A stretch of DNA of 64,000 nt from an uncultured Acidobacteriota bacterium. GTDB taxonomy: Bacteria > Acidobacteriota > Terriglobia > Terriglobales > Acidobacteriaceae. Both the position numbers and the translations under genes were made by a program. Numbering within the stretch: position 1 is the stretch's first letter; every line of letters begins with the position of its first letter. Positions 36,608 to 45,575 of this stretch are shown in pieces. Where the stretch lies: positions 124,001 through 188,000 of the forward strand of contig CAIQPK010000072.1 in assembly GCA_903873705.1 (NCBI GenBank), given 5' to 3'. A model generated the notes under the pieces. It had not been told where the DNA came from, searched no databases, and saw only the letters and a program-made list of their open reading frames with translations.

Positions 36608-37836
36608 TTCGGCCGGAGCTGCTGAAGAGTCTGAATGAGCTCGCGGCTTGGGCGGTCGCGATGGGGTGGTGCATTCGGACTACGGAGGCGATGAAGAACC
36701 TGCCGCTGGTGGCTAATCTGACGGACCTGGACAGGAATGTCGTGCCGGAGGGAACGCCCGGGCTGACGGTGATTGTGCCGGCTCGGGATGAGGCGGAGAA
36801 TATTGCTGCGACGCTCGACACGCTGATGCAGCAGGACTATGCGGGCGTGATGGTGGTGGCGGTGGATGATCGCTCGACCGATGCTACGGGCGCGATCATG
36901 GATGATTATGCGGCGCGGTTTCCGGAGCGCGTGCGGGTGCTGCACATTACGGAGCTGGCTTACGGTTGGTTGGGGAAGACTCATGCGCTGGCGCAGGGGC
37001 TGGCGCTGGCGGAGTCGGAGTATGTGCTGTTTACGGATGGCGATGTGTTGTTCTCGCCGTCGGTGTTGCGGCGGTCGCTGGCTTATGCGGTGGATGAGCG
37101 GGCGGACCACCTGGTGACCGTGCCGACGATGCAGGTGAAGACGTGGGGAGAAGGCGTGGTGCTGGGATTTTTTCAGACGCTGGGGTTGTGGGCTACTCGG
37201 CCATGGAAGGTGAGCGATCCGAAGGCGGAGCGGGATGTGATTGGGATTGGGGCGTTCAATCTTTTTCGGCGAGAGGCGCTGGTGGCGATTGGGGGGATGA
37301 TGCCGCAGCGGCTCGCGGTGCTGGAAGACATTACGCTGGCGCGGCGGATGCAGGCGGCGGGGATGCGGCAGCGCGTGGCGTTTGCGCCGGGGCTGGTACT
37401 GGTGCACTGGGCGGCGGGAGCGAATGGGTTGATGCGGGTGATGAGCAAGAATCTGTTTTCGGCGTTTAATTTTCGGCCGGCGCTGGCGCTGGCGGCTTGT
37501 GTGGGGATTGCGCTGTTTTGCCTGGGGCCGCTGGTGGGGTTGTTCTATTGGGGGACGATGGTGCCGGGGCTGCTGGTGGTGGCTTGCTTGTCGATTGCGT
37601 ACCGGATGTATGGGGAGCTGAGCTGGATCCCGGCGAAGTATGGGTGGGCGTTTCCGCTGGGGGCGGTGGCGTTTATTTATGCCGTGGTGCGGTCGATGGT
37701 GGTGGTTTGGAAGGACCGCGGGGTGAAGTGGCGGGGGACGCTCTATCCGCTGCGGGAGCTGCGGCGGCATAACAGCATGCGGCAGTGGGCGAAGAAGGCG
37801 GGGGAAGTGCGGCAGCCGGGGGGCGGGGGATTCTGA
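36604..37836 (+). CDS. membrane glycosyltransferase, family GT2
   Basis: 410 aa from TTG 36604, with GGAGGA about 10 bases upstream; ATG 36661 is the alternative but would cut the first helix. GT2 motifs are VPARDEAENI, DDRSTDAT, the DxD-like TDGDV and LEDITL. Three hydrophobic segments near the C-terminus anchor it in the membrane. The layout is that of HpnB-like and similar polyprenyl or lipid-linked sugar transferases. Coupling to the MFS gene suggests a shared substrate or product, but this is inference. Confidence 0.85.
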   Translation: MIRPELLKSLNELAAWAVAMGWCIRTTEAMKNLPLVANLTDLDRNVVPEGTPGLTVIVPARDEAENIAATLDTLMQQDYAGVMVVAVDDRSTDATGAIMDDYAARFPERVRVLHITELAYGWLGKTHALAQGLALAESEYVLFTDGDVLFSPSVLRRSLAYAVDERADHLVTVPTMQVKTWGEGVVLGFFQTLGLWATRPWKVSDPKAERDVIGIGAFNLFRREALVAIGGMMPQRLAVLEDITLARRMQAAGMRQRVAFAPGLVLVHWAAGANGLMRVMSKNLFSAFNFRPALALAACVGIALFCLGPLVGLFYWGTMVPGLLVVACLSIAYRMYGELSWIPAKYGWAFPLGAVAFIYAVVRSMVVVWKDRGVKWRGTLYPLRELRRHNSMRQWAKKAGEVRQPGGGGF

Positions 37837-37935
37837 CGGATGCAGGAAGGCAAGAGCAACGGCCTTGACGCAGAGTTCGCGAAGTTTGAACGCTAAGTTT
37901 CGCGAAATAGAACAAGCAAAGGCAAGTGCCAATGC

Positions 37936-37992
37936 GGGGATCTCTCCACTGCGCATCGCCGGTGCGCGATGCTTCAGTCGAGATGACTGCGG
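37936..37992. repeat. interspersed hairpin repeat ending GTCGAGATGACTGCGG
   Basis: TCTCTCCACTGC is followed by an inverted repeat GCATCGC / GCGATGC and TTCAGTCGAGATGAC. It shares its ends with the 35160-35202 element, but the centre is replaced by a hairpin. It lies between the convergent glycosyltransferase and ispG genes. Confidence 0.55.
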
Positions 37993-38045
37993 TTACTTCG
38001 CTGGAGAGTCAGACTTTGACGGCTTGTTTGCCGTAGCGCTTAGCT

Positions 38046-39278
38046 TCAAATGGCGACGGTCTGACGACCGTATCTCTTCTCGACGTAGTCATCAAGGATG
38101 ACCTGGAATTCTTCTACGATGTGGTCGCCTTTGAGGGTCATGGCTAGTTTGCCGTCGATGTAGACGGGGGCCTTGGGTTCTTCGAAGGTGCCGGGGAGGG
38201 AGATGCCGATGTTGGCGTGCTTGGATTCGCCGGGACCGTTGACGATGCATCCCATGACGGCCAGCTTGAGCTCTTCTACGCCGGGGTATTGCTTCTTCCA
38301 CTCGGGCATTGATTCTACGAGGTAGTTCTGGATGCGCTCGGCTAGCTCCTGGAAGTAGGTGCTGGTGGTGCGGCCGCAGCCGGGGCAGCTGGTGACCTGG
38401 GGCATGAAGCTGCGGATGGAGAGCGACTGCAGGATCTGCTGGGCGCAGCGGACTTCTTCTGAGCGGTCGCCGCCGGGGGTGGGGGTGAGGGAGACGCGGA
38501 TGGTGTCGCCGATGCCCGCGAGGAGAAGCGGGGAGAGGCCGGCGGTGGAGGCGACGACGCCCTTCATGCCCATGCCGGCTTCGGTGAGGCCGAGGTGGAG
38601 GGTGTAGTCGCAGCGGCTGGCCAGCTCGGTGTAGACGTCGACGAGATCGCGGACGCCGGAGACTTTGGCTGAGAGGATGATCTGGTCGCGGCGGAGGCCG
38701 TAGCGCTCGGCGGCGGCGGCGTTATCGAGCGCGGAGACGACCATGGCTTCCATCATCACGTCGCGGGCTTCGAGCGGCTGCGCTAACTGGGAGTTGTCGT
38801 TCATCATCTTGGTGAGCAGGGCCTGGTCGAGCGAGCCCCAGTTGACGCCGATGCGGACGGGCTTCTGGTGCTTGACGGCGACTTCGATCATGGTGCGGAA
38901 GTTGTCGTCGTCCTTGCGGCCGATGGAGCAGTTGCCGGGATTGATGCGGTATTTGGAGAGGGCTTCCGCGCAGTCGGGGTAACGGGTAAGGAGCTGGTGG
39001 CCGTTGTAGTGGAAGTCGCCGACGATGGGTGTGTTCCAGCCTTTGGCCTTGATGCCTTCGACGATGTAGGGAACGGCCTTGGCGGCTTCGTCGTTGTTGA
39101 CGGTGATGCGGACAAGCTCGGAGCCGGCGCGGGCAAGGGCGGCGATCTGCTGGATAGTGCCTTCGATGTCCGCGGTGTCGGTGTTGGTCATCGACTGGAC
39201 GACGACGGGGGCGTCGGAGCCGACGCGGATGCCGCCTACGTTGACGGTCACGGTTTTTCTACGATGAATAGCGGCCAT
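38046..39278 (-). CDS. ispG: 4-hydroxy-3-methylbut-2-enyl diphosphate synthase
   Basis: 410 aa, ATG 39278. This is the penultimate step of the MEP isoprenoid pathway. The N-terminal TIM barrel begins [20 protein letters not shown] and includes [14 protein letters not shown]. The C-terminal part has the 4Fe-4S ligands SCPGCGR and a third Cys in [12 protein letters not shown], where the Glu after NGPGE is also conserved. The gene is alone and divergent from the DUF1801 gene. Length and motifs are those of the short bacterial form. Confidence 0.96.
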   Translation of the reverse strand: MAAIHRRKTVTVNVGGIRVGSDAPVVVQSMTNTDTADIEGTIQQIAALARAGSELVRITVNNDEAAKAVPYIVEGIKAKGWNTPIVGDFHYNGHQLLTRYPDCAEALSKYRINPGNCSIGRKDDDNFRTMIEVAVKHQKPVRIGVNWGSLDQALLTKMMNDNSQLAQPLEARDVMMEAMVVSALDNAAAAERYGLRRDQIILSAKVSGVRDLVDVYTELASRCDYTLHLGLTEAGMGMKGVVASTAGLSPLLLAGIGDTIRVSLTPTPGGDRSEEVRCAQQILQSLSIRSFMPQVTSCPGCGRTTSTYFQELAERIQNYLVESMPEWKKQYPGVEELKLAVMGCIVNGPGESKHANIGISLPGTFEEPKAPVYIDGKLAMTLKGDHIVEEFQVILDDYVEKRYGRQTVAI

Positions 39279-39344
39279 AATCAGGGTTCAGTTTATCATT
39301 TTGCCAACTTGCGGAAGTGAATACGGTGTGTACGAGGTGGCTCG

Positions 39345-39821
39345 ATGAGTGCGAAGAAGACGGTTGGCGTCGTGTCGCAGGAAGTAGTGACGGAAGAGGT
39401 GGAGAGGTTCATCGACAAGTTCGATGAGCCGATGGCAAAGCGTATCCGCGAGGTCCGGAAGGCGTTGCGGAAGCGGTTTCCGGCGGCGGTGGAGATGGTT
39501 TATGACAACTACAATTTTTTCGTGATTGGGTATGGGCCTACGGAGAAGGCGACGCAGTACATTGTGTCGTTGGCGGCCAATGCGAAGGGTGTGGGGTTGA
39601 GTTTCAATCATGGCGCGGATCTGCCTGATCCGCATGGGATTCTTCAGGGGAGTGGGAGCCAGAACCGGTTTGTGCGGCTGCCTACGGTGGCGCGGTTGAA
39701 GGATGCGGCGGTGGCAGAGGCGATCAATGCGGCGGAGGCGAATTCTGATGTGCCGTGGGGGCAGGCGAAGGGGTATACGGTGGTGAAGTCGGTTTCGGCG
39801 AAGCAGCGGCCACGGCAGTAG
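39345..39821 (+). CDS. DUF1801-domain protein
   Basis: 158 aa, ATG 39345. The N-terminal helix (EEVERFIDKFDEPMAKRIREVRKALRK) and the sequence PAAVEMVYDNYNFFVIGYGP match the DUF1801/YdhG-like fold, a small cytoplasmic domain of unknown role. It keeps the usual segment GLSFNHGADLPDP near residue 90. No operon partner is seen. Confidence 0.75.
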   Translation: MSAKKTVGVVSQEVVTEEVERFIDKFDEPMAKRIREVRKALRKRFPAAVEMVYDNYNFFVIGYGPTEKATQYIVSLAANAKGVGLSFNHGADLPDPHGILQGSGSQNRFVRLPTVARLKDAAVAEAINAAEANSDVPWGQAKGYTVVKSVSAKQRPRQ

Positions 39822-39872
39822 GATGAATGAATCGTCATGCGGAGCGTTAAGGGCACAGGCTAGGATGACTTC

Positions 39873-40760
39873 ATGCGAAAGATGAACGGATTCTGGGGTG
39901 GCAGCCGGTGGATGTGCGGCTTCGTGTTTTTAGGCGTCTTGGCGGTTTGCGGCGTGGCGCGGGGGCAGGATAACTACGAGATCCAGGTTTACGGTGCGGA
40001 CACCGTGAAGCCGGGGACGACGATGCTGGAGTTGCATAGCAACTTTACGTTGAATGGATCGAAGGCACTGCCGGGGTCTCGGTATGCGGCTGACGGGACG
40101 TACCCGACGAATCATGCCGAGCATGAGACTGTGGAGATTACGCAAGGGATCAACGACTGGGCTGAGGTTGGGTTTTATATTTTTACGAGTATCGACAAGC
40201 AGGATGGATGGCAGTGGGTGGGGGATCATATCCGGCCGCGCGTGCGGGCGCCGGATAGCTGGCATCTGCCGTTCGGGTTGAGCCTGTCGAATGAGGTCGG
40301 CTATCAGCGGGCGCGGTTTTCGCCGGACACGTGGACGTGGGAGATACGGCCGATCATCGACAAGCAGATAGGGCGTTGGTACATGGCGTTCAATCCGGCC
40401 ATGGACCGCTCGTGGCATGGGCCGGGAGTGAAAGATGGCGTGGGTTTTTCACCGAACGCGAAGATTGGGTACGACTTCTCCAAGAAGGTGAATGCGGGCC
40501 TGGAGTACTATGCCGCGTATGGGCAGCTGGGTAGCTTTGACCGATTGCACGATCAGCAGCAGCAGTTATTTGTGGCCACGGATTTGAATGTCTCGCCGGA
40601 CTGGGAGATTAACTTTGGGGTGGGTGTGGGAGCGACGAGCTCAACTGACCACTTGATTGTGAAGGGGATTATTGGACGGCGGTTCAGCTGGCACAAGGGG
40701 CAGAAGTCGGCGGAGACTTCTGCGGGTGATGTGAAAGAAAAGGACAAGCCGAAGCCGTAA
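39873..40760 (+). CDS. exported, probable outer-membrane beta-barrel protein
   Basis: 295 aa with a signal peptide (CGFVFLGVLAVCGVARGQ). The mature part alternates polar and aromatic residues in short strands (ITQGINDWAEVGFYIFTS; LSLSNEVGYQRARF; WEINFGVGVGATSS) as in outer-membrane barrels, and ends in Phe-rich and then charged sequence. It resembles uncharacterised transporter-type proteins of Acidobacteria, and no substrate is suggested. A perfect 10-bp hairpin follows its stop. Confidence 0.7.
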   Translation: MRKMNGFWGGSRWMCGFVFLGVLAVCGVARGQDNYEIQVYGADTVKPGTTMLELHSNFTLNGSKALPGSRYAADGTYPTNHAEHETVEITQGINDWAEVGFYIFTSIDKQDGWQWVGDHIRPRVRAPDSWHLPFGLSLSNEVGYQRARFSPDTWTWEIRPIIDKQIGRWYMAFNPAMDRSWHGPGVKDGVGFSPNAKIGYDFSKKVNAGLEYYAAYGQLGSFDRLHDQQQQLFVATDLNVSPDWEINFGVGVGATSSTDHLIVKGIIGRRFSWHKGQKSAETSAGDVKEKDKPKP

Positions 40761-40768
40761 AAGGACCG

Positions 40769-40798
40769 GGTTCGCAACTGCTGAATCGGTTGCGAACC
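40769..40798. terminator. hairpin between convergent genes
   Basis: Perfect arms GGTTCGCAAC (40769-40778) and GTTGCGAACC (40789-40798) with a 10-base loop, between the ends of two convergent genes. No T-run follows, so a bidirectional terminator is likely but not certain. Confidence 0.55.
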
Positions 40799-40832
40799 AC
40801 GGTGCATGGAGGTGTCCGGCTGGGGGTGCGGG

Positions 40833-41762
40833 CTAGGTGAGGCGGCCGCGGACGCCGAGGATGATGCAGTGCGCGTGGTGGGTGAGGTGGGAGAGCGTTG
40901 ACCAGGGAACGTGATCGGCGAGTGCGCCGCGCTCCTGGAGGCCAACGACGACCATGCTGGCTGCTTCCTGACGAGCGACATCGGCGATGGTCTCGGAAGG
41001 AATACCGTACTCCACCCTCAACTTGGTCTTGCTGTAGTGGTCGACGTCGCCTGGGAGAAGGCGAGCGAGTTCCAGCTTGACGCGCTGCTCAAGGAGTTCG
41101 GGGTCGAGTCCGGGAGTGCGTTTGCGGTTTTCGACGACGTGCAGCAGGGTGATGCGGCCGTGAAAACGCTCGGCCAACCCGGTGGCGTATTGGGCAGCGC
41201 GGAGGCCGGTGGTGGCGAGATCGGTGGCGAAGAGGATGGAGCGGAAGGGGAAGGGCTCGGCCTGGCAGTGCGGGCCAATAATCAGCACGGGGCAAGAAGC
41301 GCGACGCAGTACGCATTCCGCTACTGATCCCAGCGCGAGGCGCTCGACGCCGCTGGCGCCGTGCGAGCCGACGATGATGAGGTCTGATTGCTCGTCATGC
41401 GCGGCTTCGATGATGACATCGAGGACGTCACCGTACTCGACGATGGTTTCTGGATCGAGCGCCCGCAGCTCGGGGTCTGAGGCGATGAGTTTGTCCATTT
41501 TTTGCTGCGCTACTTCAAGGTTGAAGGCGAGCACGTTGCCGGCAGTCATCTCAGGACTGGTGCCGTAGTAGTAGGGCAGTGCGGCATGGACGAGTGTGAG
41601 TTCAGAGCCGAAGATCTGGGCGATCGTGACAGCGGTTTTCAGGGCCCGTGCGGCGGGCTTGGAAAAGTCGGTGGCTACGAGAATTCTCTTGAAGACGATC
41701 TCGGTGGTGGCGAGATGAATTTCTTCTTCTGTGGGCGCGAGTTCAAGGGTGGCTGTGCTCAT
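40833..41762 (-). CDS. universal stress protein, two UspA domains
   Basis: 309 aa from ATG 41762, preceded by GAGAGG about 8 bases upstream. The first UspA domain has the ATP-binding pattern G-x2-G-x9-GS (GSHGASGVERLALGSVAE) and ends CPVLIIGP. The second domain is degenerate at that site (GLQERGALADHVPWS). Usp proteins are cytoplasmic and accumulate under starvation, hypoxia or other stress. A GTGAT-N4-GTCAC site lies about 77 bases before the start. Two further proteins of this layout follow within 4 kb. Confidence 0.9.
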   Translation of the reverse strand: MSTATLELAPTEEEIHLATTEIVFKRILVATDFSKPAARALKTAVTIAQIFGSELTLVHAALPYYYGTSPEMTAGNVLAFNLEVAQQKMDKLIASDPELRALDPETIVEYGDVLDVIIEAAHDEQSDLIIVGSHGASGVERLALGSVAECVLRRASCPVLIIGPHCQAEPFPFRSILFATDLATTGLRAAQYATGLAERFHGRITLLHVVENRKRTPGLDPELLEQRVKLELARLLPGDVDHYSKTKLRVEYGIPSETIADVARQEAASMVVVGLQERGALADHVPWSTLSHLTHHAHCIILGVRGRLT

Positions 41763-41837
41763 AAGAGACCTCTCAGGATGCGGCAATGGATGAATCCCAA
41801 CTTAAGCATGAGCGTATCCAGTGATGACAAATGGGAC

Positions 41838-41853
41838 AGTGATGCTGGTCACA
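41838..41853. promoter_or_regulatory. Crp/Fnr-type operator, site A
   Basis: GTGAT-GCTG-GTCAC (GTGA 41839-41842, TCAC 41849-41852), upstream of the minus-strand usp gene at 41762. Half-site and spacing equal those of CRP (GTGA-N6-TCAC). Confidence 0.65.
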
Positions 41854-41917
41854 GTGGGTGAGTTTTGGTGGAAGAGGGAGGCGGATGCACAGGGAATGAG
41901 CGGGACCGCAGCTTGTC

Positions 41918-42517
41918 TTATACCGCGGCGAGGGCCACGGCCTGGCGGTCGGCGTAAAGCATGCGGGCAGCAGTGATGCACTGCGCCATGCCGAAGGCGA
42001 TGAGGTATCCGAAGACCAGGAAGGCAATGGTGCGTGGCTGCAAATCGGGGCCGTAAAGCAGGGCCGGGACGAGATAGGCGATGCCGCATAGGAGCGCAAT
42101 GGCCGAGGCGGCGTAGTTCCAGACGGTGGTGGGTTCGGCGACACCGTGTTTGGCGACGACGAATTCGGCGATGGCTATGCCGAGAGCCTGGAAGCCGACG
42201 AGATACAGGAACCAGTGCATCTGGACGCGATCGATGACGACGGAGAACAGGATGATGCCGATGATGGAGCCCGCAATGCCCTGGATGCGAAGCGCGAACT
42301 TTGCGCGCCGCGTGGCGGCCATAAAGCTGGTGGCGAAGATGATGGCGCTATCGAGAATGCCGTATGCGGCGAGGCACAGTACGGAGATGGCTATGGCGAA
42401 GGGAAGGAGGAGCAGGGTTTTGGCCATGTCGGGAATGACCAGGACGGCACTTCCAATTAGAAGCGCGAGGACGCCGCGGATCAACGTCGCTGCCCAGAAA
42501 TGAATGTCATTCTTCAT
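41918..42517 (-). CDS. HdeD-family membrane protein (DUF308)
   Basis: 199 aa from ATG 42517 with GGGGAGA about 8 bases upstream. It has six hydrophobic segments in three pairs. The opening WAATLIRGVLALLIGSAVLVIP is characteristic of HdeD/DUF308 proteins. E. coli HdeD is linked to acid resistance at high cell density; the biochemical role is unknown. A TGTGA-N6-TCACA site lies about 75 bases before the start, and the gene is divergent from a usp gene with its own site. Confidence 0.86.
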   Translation of the reverse strand: MKNDIHFWAATLIRGVLALLIGSAVLVIPDMAKTLLLLPFAIAISVLCLAAYGILDSAIIFATSFMAATRRAKFALRIQGIAGSIIGIILFSVVIDRVQMHWFLYLVGFQALGIAIAEFVVAKHGVAEPTTVWNYAASAIALLCGIAYLVPALLYGPDLQPRTIAFLVFGYLIAFGMAQCITAARMLYADRQAVALAAV

Positions 42518-42590
42518 AAGATGTCTCCCCATTCACACTCCATGTTGATCGCGTTGCGGGAATAATGCCGTGATCCGTCGCAACACGCCC

Positions 42591-42606
42591 TGTGACGGAT
42601 GTCACA
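42591..42606. promoter_or_regulatory. Crp/Fnr-type operator, site B
   Basis: TGTGAC-GGAT-GTCACA, a perfect palindrome identical in plan to the CRP consensus. It lies about 75 bases upstream of the minus-strand hdeD-like gene. Confidence 0.72.
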
Positions 42607-42648
42607 GGCAAGGCACTTCATGGATTACAGCAAGAATGCAACCGGGTA

Positions 42649-42664
42649 TGTGATGGTTGTCACC
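42649..42664. promoter_or_regulatory. Crp/Fnr-type operator, site C
   Basis: GTGAT-GGTT-GTCAC (GTGA 42650-42653, TCAC 42660-42663), about 100 bases upstream of the usp gene at 42756 and 58 bases from site B. Each divergent gene therefore seems to have its own site. Confidence 0.68.
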
Positions 42665-42755
42665 GTTGCCTGTGGAGGCGCTCACTGCTTGCGGCGGAGA
42701 GCGGCAGTAGTCTGCATCTGGAATGCACCTGCCCTTAGGCGTGCATAGGTGACTT

Positions 42756-43649
42756 ATGCCGGTAATCAATGATCAAGTTGGCCTGATTCTCGATCGCGTC
42801 GTCCTGGCAACCGACTTCACATCCGCTTCTGAAGTCGCGGTTGCGTATGCCAAGAGACTGGCGAAGCGGTTCGCTTCGACGGTGACGCTGACCAATGTTG
42901 TGGACCTTTCCGGTGCCACTCGTTCGGAGTCGGCCATTATGGGCATGCCGATGGCGAAGCTGCTCCACCACAGCGCGGAAAACCTGGAACAGCTGTTGGG
43001 CGAGATGACGATGGAAGAGATCCGTGCCACGGCGCAGACGCTGGAATCGCATAGTCCCGCGGCGGCCGTTATCGGGTTATCGACGGATTTGAAGGCTGAC
43101 CTCATCATTACGGGAACGCATGCCCGGCGTGGGCTGGACAAGGCGATCATGGGATCGTTTTCGGAAGGCGTTATTCGTCACGCGGCTTGTCCTGTGCTGA
43201 CGATCGGGCCGAAAGTGCCGATGCCCGAGCCCGGCCCGGGAACGTTTCACACGATTGTGTTCGCCACGCATTTCGGGCCGGAGTCCGCGGACAAGGCGGT
43301 GACCGCGTTTGCGCTGGCGCAGGATAGCGGAGCGGCGATTTACTTGTGCCACGTGCTGAAGGATGCGGGCGAGGATATTTCAGACACGCTTGCGCTGCAC
43401 CTGCGTTTTGAGGCGCAGCTGGGCGACCTGATCCCGGGCTCGGCTTACGACTGGTGCAATCCGGAGTGTGTCGTGGAACATGGCAAGGCGGCACCGCACA
43501 TCCTGGCGCTTGCGAAGAGGGTTGGCGCCGATCTGATTGTGCTGGGCGCGACGCCAAGCCTGACGTGGTATGCGCACCTGGTCGAAGGCACGGTTGGACA
43601 GGTGATTGCCGGGTCGGAATGCCCGGTGATGACCATCGGTTCGAAGTAG
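42756..43649 (+). CDS. universal stress protein, two UspA domains
   Basis: 297 aa, ATG 42756. The first domain carries the nucleotide-binding pattern GTHARRGLDKAIMGSFSE and ends CPVLTIGP. The second keeps the fold ending (CPVMTIGSK) but not the Gly pattern (GATPSLTWYAHLVEGTVG). It has the same plan as the usp genes at 40833 and 44543, so the three are paralogues. It is followed 60 bases later by a Crp/Fnr regulator and may be co-transcribed with it. Confidence 0.9.
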   Translation: MPVINDQVGLILDRVVLATDFTSASEVAVAYAKRLAKRFASTVTLTNVVDLSGATRSESAIMGMPMAKLLHHSAENLEQLLGEMTMEEIRATAQTLESHSPAAAVIGLSTDLKADLIITGTHARRGLDKAIMGSFSEGVIRHAACPVLTIGPKVPMPEPGPGTFHTIVFATHFGPESADKAVTAFALAQDSGAAIYLCHVLKDAGEDISDTLALHLRFEAQLGDLIPGSAYDWCNPECVVEHGKAAPHILALAKRVGADLIVLGATPSLTWYAHLVEGTVGQVIAGSECPVMTIGSK

Positions 43650-43709
43650 CGGGACAGAGAGCATGCAGCTGGACCGACTGCCCAAAGGCAGTCACGGAGT
43701 GAATCAACC

Positions 43710-44426
43710 ATGAACCCAAGTGCCACGCCACTGCGTCGCCAGTCAAGCTGCGCATCCTGCGCGTATCGGTCATCACGGATGTTCTGTAACCTGTCGCCGA
43801 CGGCGCTGATGGAGTTTGACGGCCTGGGTATGCAGATGAGCCTGCCGAAGGGGGCGATCGTCTTCCATGAGGACGACGTCAGCAACGGCGTGCTCATCCT
43901 GTGCACGGGACAGGTGAAGCTATCGTGCAGCTCGAAGGATGGGCGGACGCTGATTTTGAAGATTGCGATGGCCGGCGATGTGCTGGGGCTGGGCGCCGTG
44001 ATGTCGGGTTGCCGCTATGAGGTTACGGCGGAGACGCTGGAGCCGACGATCGTGAAAAATATTCGACCGGACGAATTCCTGGCGTTCCTGGAGAAGCATG
44101 GGCAAGCGAGTATGCACGCGGCCAAGGCCTTATCTGAGGAATACAAGTCTGCCTTTTTCGATGCGCGTCGCCTGGCCTTATCGCCCTCTGCGGCGGGGCG
44201 GCTTGCGGCGGTGCTGCTGGACTGGGGAAGGGCGGCTTCAGCCGGCAAACCCGAGATGATCTTTACGATGACGCTGACACATGAAGAGCTGGCCAACCTT
44301 GCCGGCACCTCGCGCGAGACGGTGACGCGTGCCCTGGGCCGCTTCCAGAAGGACAAGCTGATCGAGATCAGGGGCACATCGATCACGATTATGGCGCCGG
44401 CGCGGCTTGAAGCTCTGGCCAGTTAG
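43710..44426 (+). CDS. Crp/Fnr-family regulator with N-terminal Cys cluster
   Basis: 238 aa, ATG 43710. N-terminal cysteines C14-x2-C17-x8-C26 resemble FNR-type Fe-S ligands, although FNR itself has C-x2-C-x5-C plus a fourth distal Cys, and the fourth ligand here is uncertain. A cyclic-nucleotide-binding-like beta-roll (about 45-125) is followed by a dimer helix and a winged helix with recognition helix TSRETVTRALGRFQ. In CRP the R-E-x-x-x-R pattern reads GTGA, matching the operators around this gene. It is likely an oxygen-, NO- or redox-responsive regulator. No GTGA-N6-TCAC site precedes it directly, so transcription probably comes through the upstream usp promoter. Confidence 0.88.
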   Translation: MNPSATPLRRQSSCASCAYRSSRMFCNLSPTALMEFDGLGMQMSLPKGAIVFHEDDVSNGVLILCTGQVKLSCSSKDGRTLILKIAMAGDVLGLGAVMSGCRYEVTAETLEPTIVKNIRPDEFLAFLEKHGQASMHAAKALSEEYKSAFFDARRLALSPSAAGRLAAVLLDWGRAASAGKPEMIFTMTLTHEELANLAGTSRETVTRALGRFQKDKLIEIRGTSITIMAPARLEALAS

Positions 44427-44463
44427 CCAATGCGACTCTCGTTGTAAGTGGGGCACAGCCAGC

Positions 44464-44479
44464 CGTGATGGTTATCACG
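44464..44479. promoter_or_regulatory. Crp/Fnr-type operator, site D
   Basis: CCGTGAT-GGTT-ATCACGG (GTGA 44465-44468, TCAC 44475-44478), a 7-bp perfect inverted repeat centred about 71 bases before the usp start at 44543. Confidence 0.72.
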
Positions 44480-44542
44480 GCATTCCCGGAGAGATTTTCT
44501 TATAGTGCCTTCAGGTTACGTGTTGGAGGTCGAGACACTTTT

Positions 44543-45505
44543 ATGAACTCAACAGGACAGACCGGACAAGCAACAGCGGCGGAGCGATCGATGCCGTTAC
44601 CGGGCAGCGGCGGGGCCACAACCGGCCCGTCACGGCCATCTTTCCACAATGTGCTCGTGTGTACCGACCTTTCGCCCGCGTCGACTCCTGCGCTGCATGA
44701 GGCGGCCCGGTTTTGCCGGGTTGCGGGTAGCCATCTTGTGGTGCTCCACGCCTGCCAGTGCGGTCTCCTTTCGAAAGGAACGGAGGAGGGGATCGACCAG
44801 GTTGCGGAGCAGTTATGCCGCCAGGATGGAAAGCTTCAACGTGTGGCGGACGAGATGCGCCGCAGCGGGGTTTCGGTGGAAACGGTGCTGGAGTATGGTC
44901 CCACTTCGGAGGTCATTCTGAAGTGCATGGCGACGATGCATATCGATCTCGCCATCCTGGGGACGCACGGCGCGACGGGAACTGAGCGATTGTTCTGGGG
45001 ATCGACTGCGGAAGAGGTGTTGAGAAAGGCAAGCTGTCCGGTGATGACGGTTGGGCCGAGAGGAACCGTCTCCAAGGCGGATGGACCTCGACCTGTGATT
45101 TTTGCGACGGATTTTCAGAGCTGCTCTACCGAAGCGGTGCACCTGGCGTCCGCGATGGCGAAGGCAGCAGGGGGGCCGCTGCACTGCGTGCATGTGCTTC
45201 CGCTCTCGATGGATGTAGAGGGCCGGGCACCGATCATTCCGCAGGTGATGACGGAAGCCTTGCGGCATATGCTGGAGCAGAAGCAGGTGAACAACGCGGA
45301 TGCCGTTTGTGCGGTGACGTATGGGAGCGAAGTTTCGCATGCCATCGTGGATTATGCGAAGGCGCATGATGCCCAGGCGATTGTGCTGGGCGTGCACCGG
45401 ACGTCTTGGTTTGCGACGCACCTGGTTCCCCATGTGACGTACCGGATTATTGTGACGGCCTCGTGCCCGGTGGTGACTATTTCTTCGGAACCGGCAAAGG
45501 AATAA
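44543..45505 (+). CDS. universal stress protein, two UspA domains
   Basis: 320 aa from ATG 44543; GGAGG lies about 13 bases upstream. ATG 44591 is an alternative that removes a disordered Gly/Thr-rich leader. The first domain has GTHGATGTERLFWGSTAE and CPVMTVGP. The second has the degenerate site GVHRTSWFATHLVPHVTYR and ends CPVVTIS. It is the third paralogue in this cluster. An operator (site D) precedes it, and a sensor kinase follows 70 bases downstream in the same direction. Confidence 0.9.
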   Translation: MNSTGQTGQATAAERSMPLPGSGGATTGPSRPSFHNVLVCTDLSPASTPALHEAARFCRVAGSHLVVLHACQCGLLSKGTEEGIDQVAEQLCRQDGKLQRVADEMRRSGVSVETVLEYGPTSEVILKCMATMHIDLAILGTHGATGTERLFWGSTAEEVLRKASCPVMTVGPRGTVSKADGPRPVIFATDFQSCSTEAVHLASAMAKAAGGPLHCVHVLPLSMDVEGRAPIIPQVMTEALRHMLEQKQVNNADAVCAVTYGSEVSHAIVDYAKAHDAQAIVLGVHRTSWFATHLVPHVTYRIIVTASCPVVTISSEPAKE

Positions 45506-45575
45506 GATAGGCGCGTCGGGCACGCCCATCCGGCAGCAGGAGAGCCACGCCATCGCCGAGTTTAATCAGGCCCAG

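Noticed and set aside
42563-42585. Additional GTGA half-site near 42570 as a seventh operator
   Set aside because: The partner half is missing at the required six-base distance.
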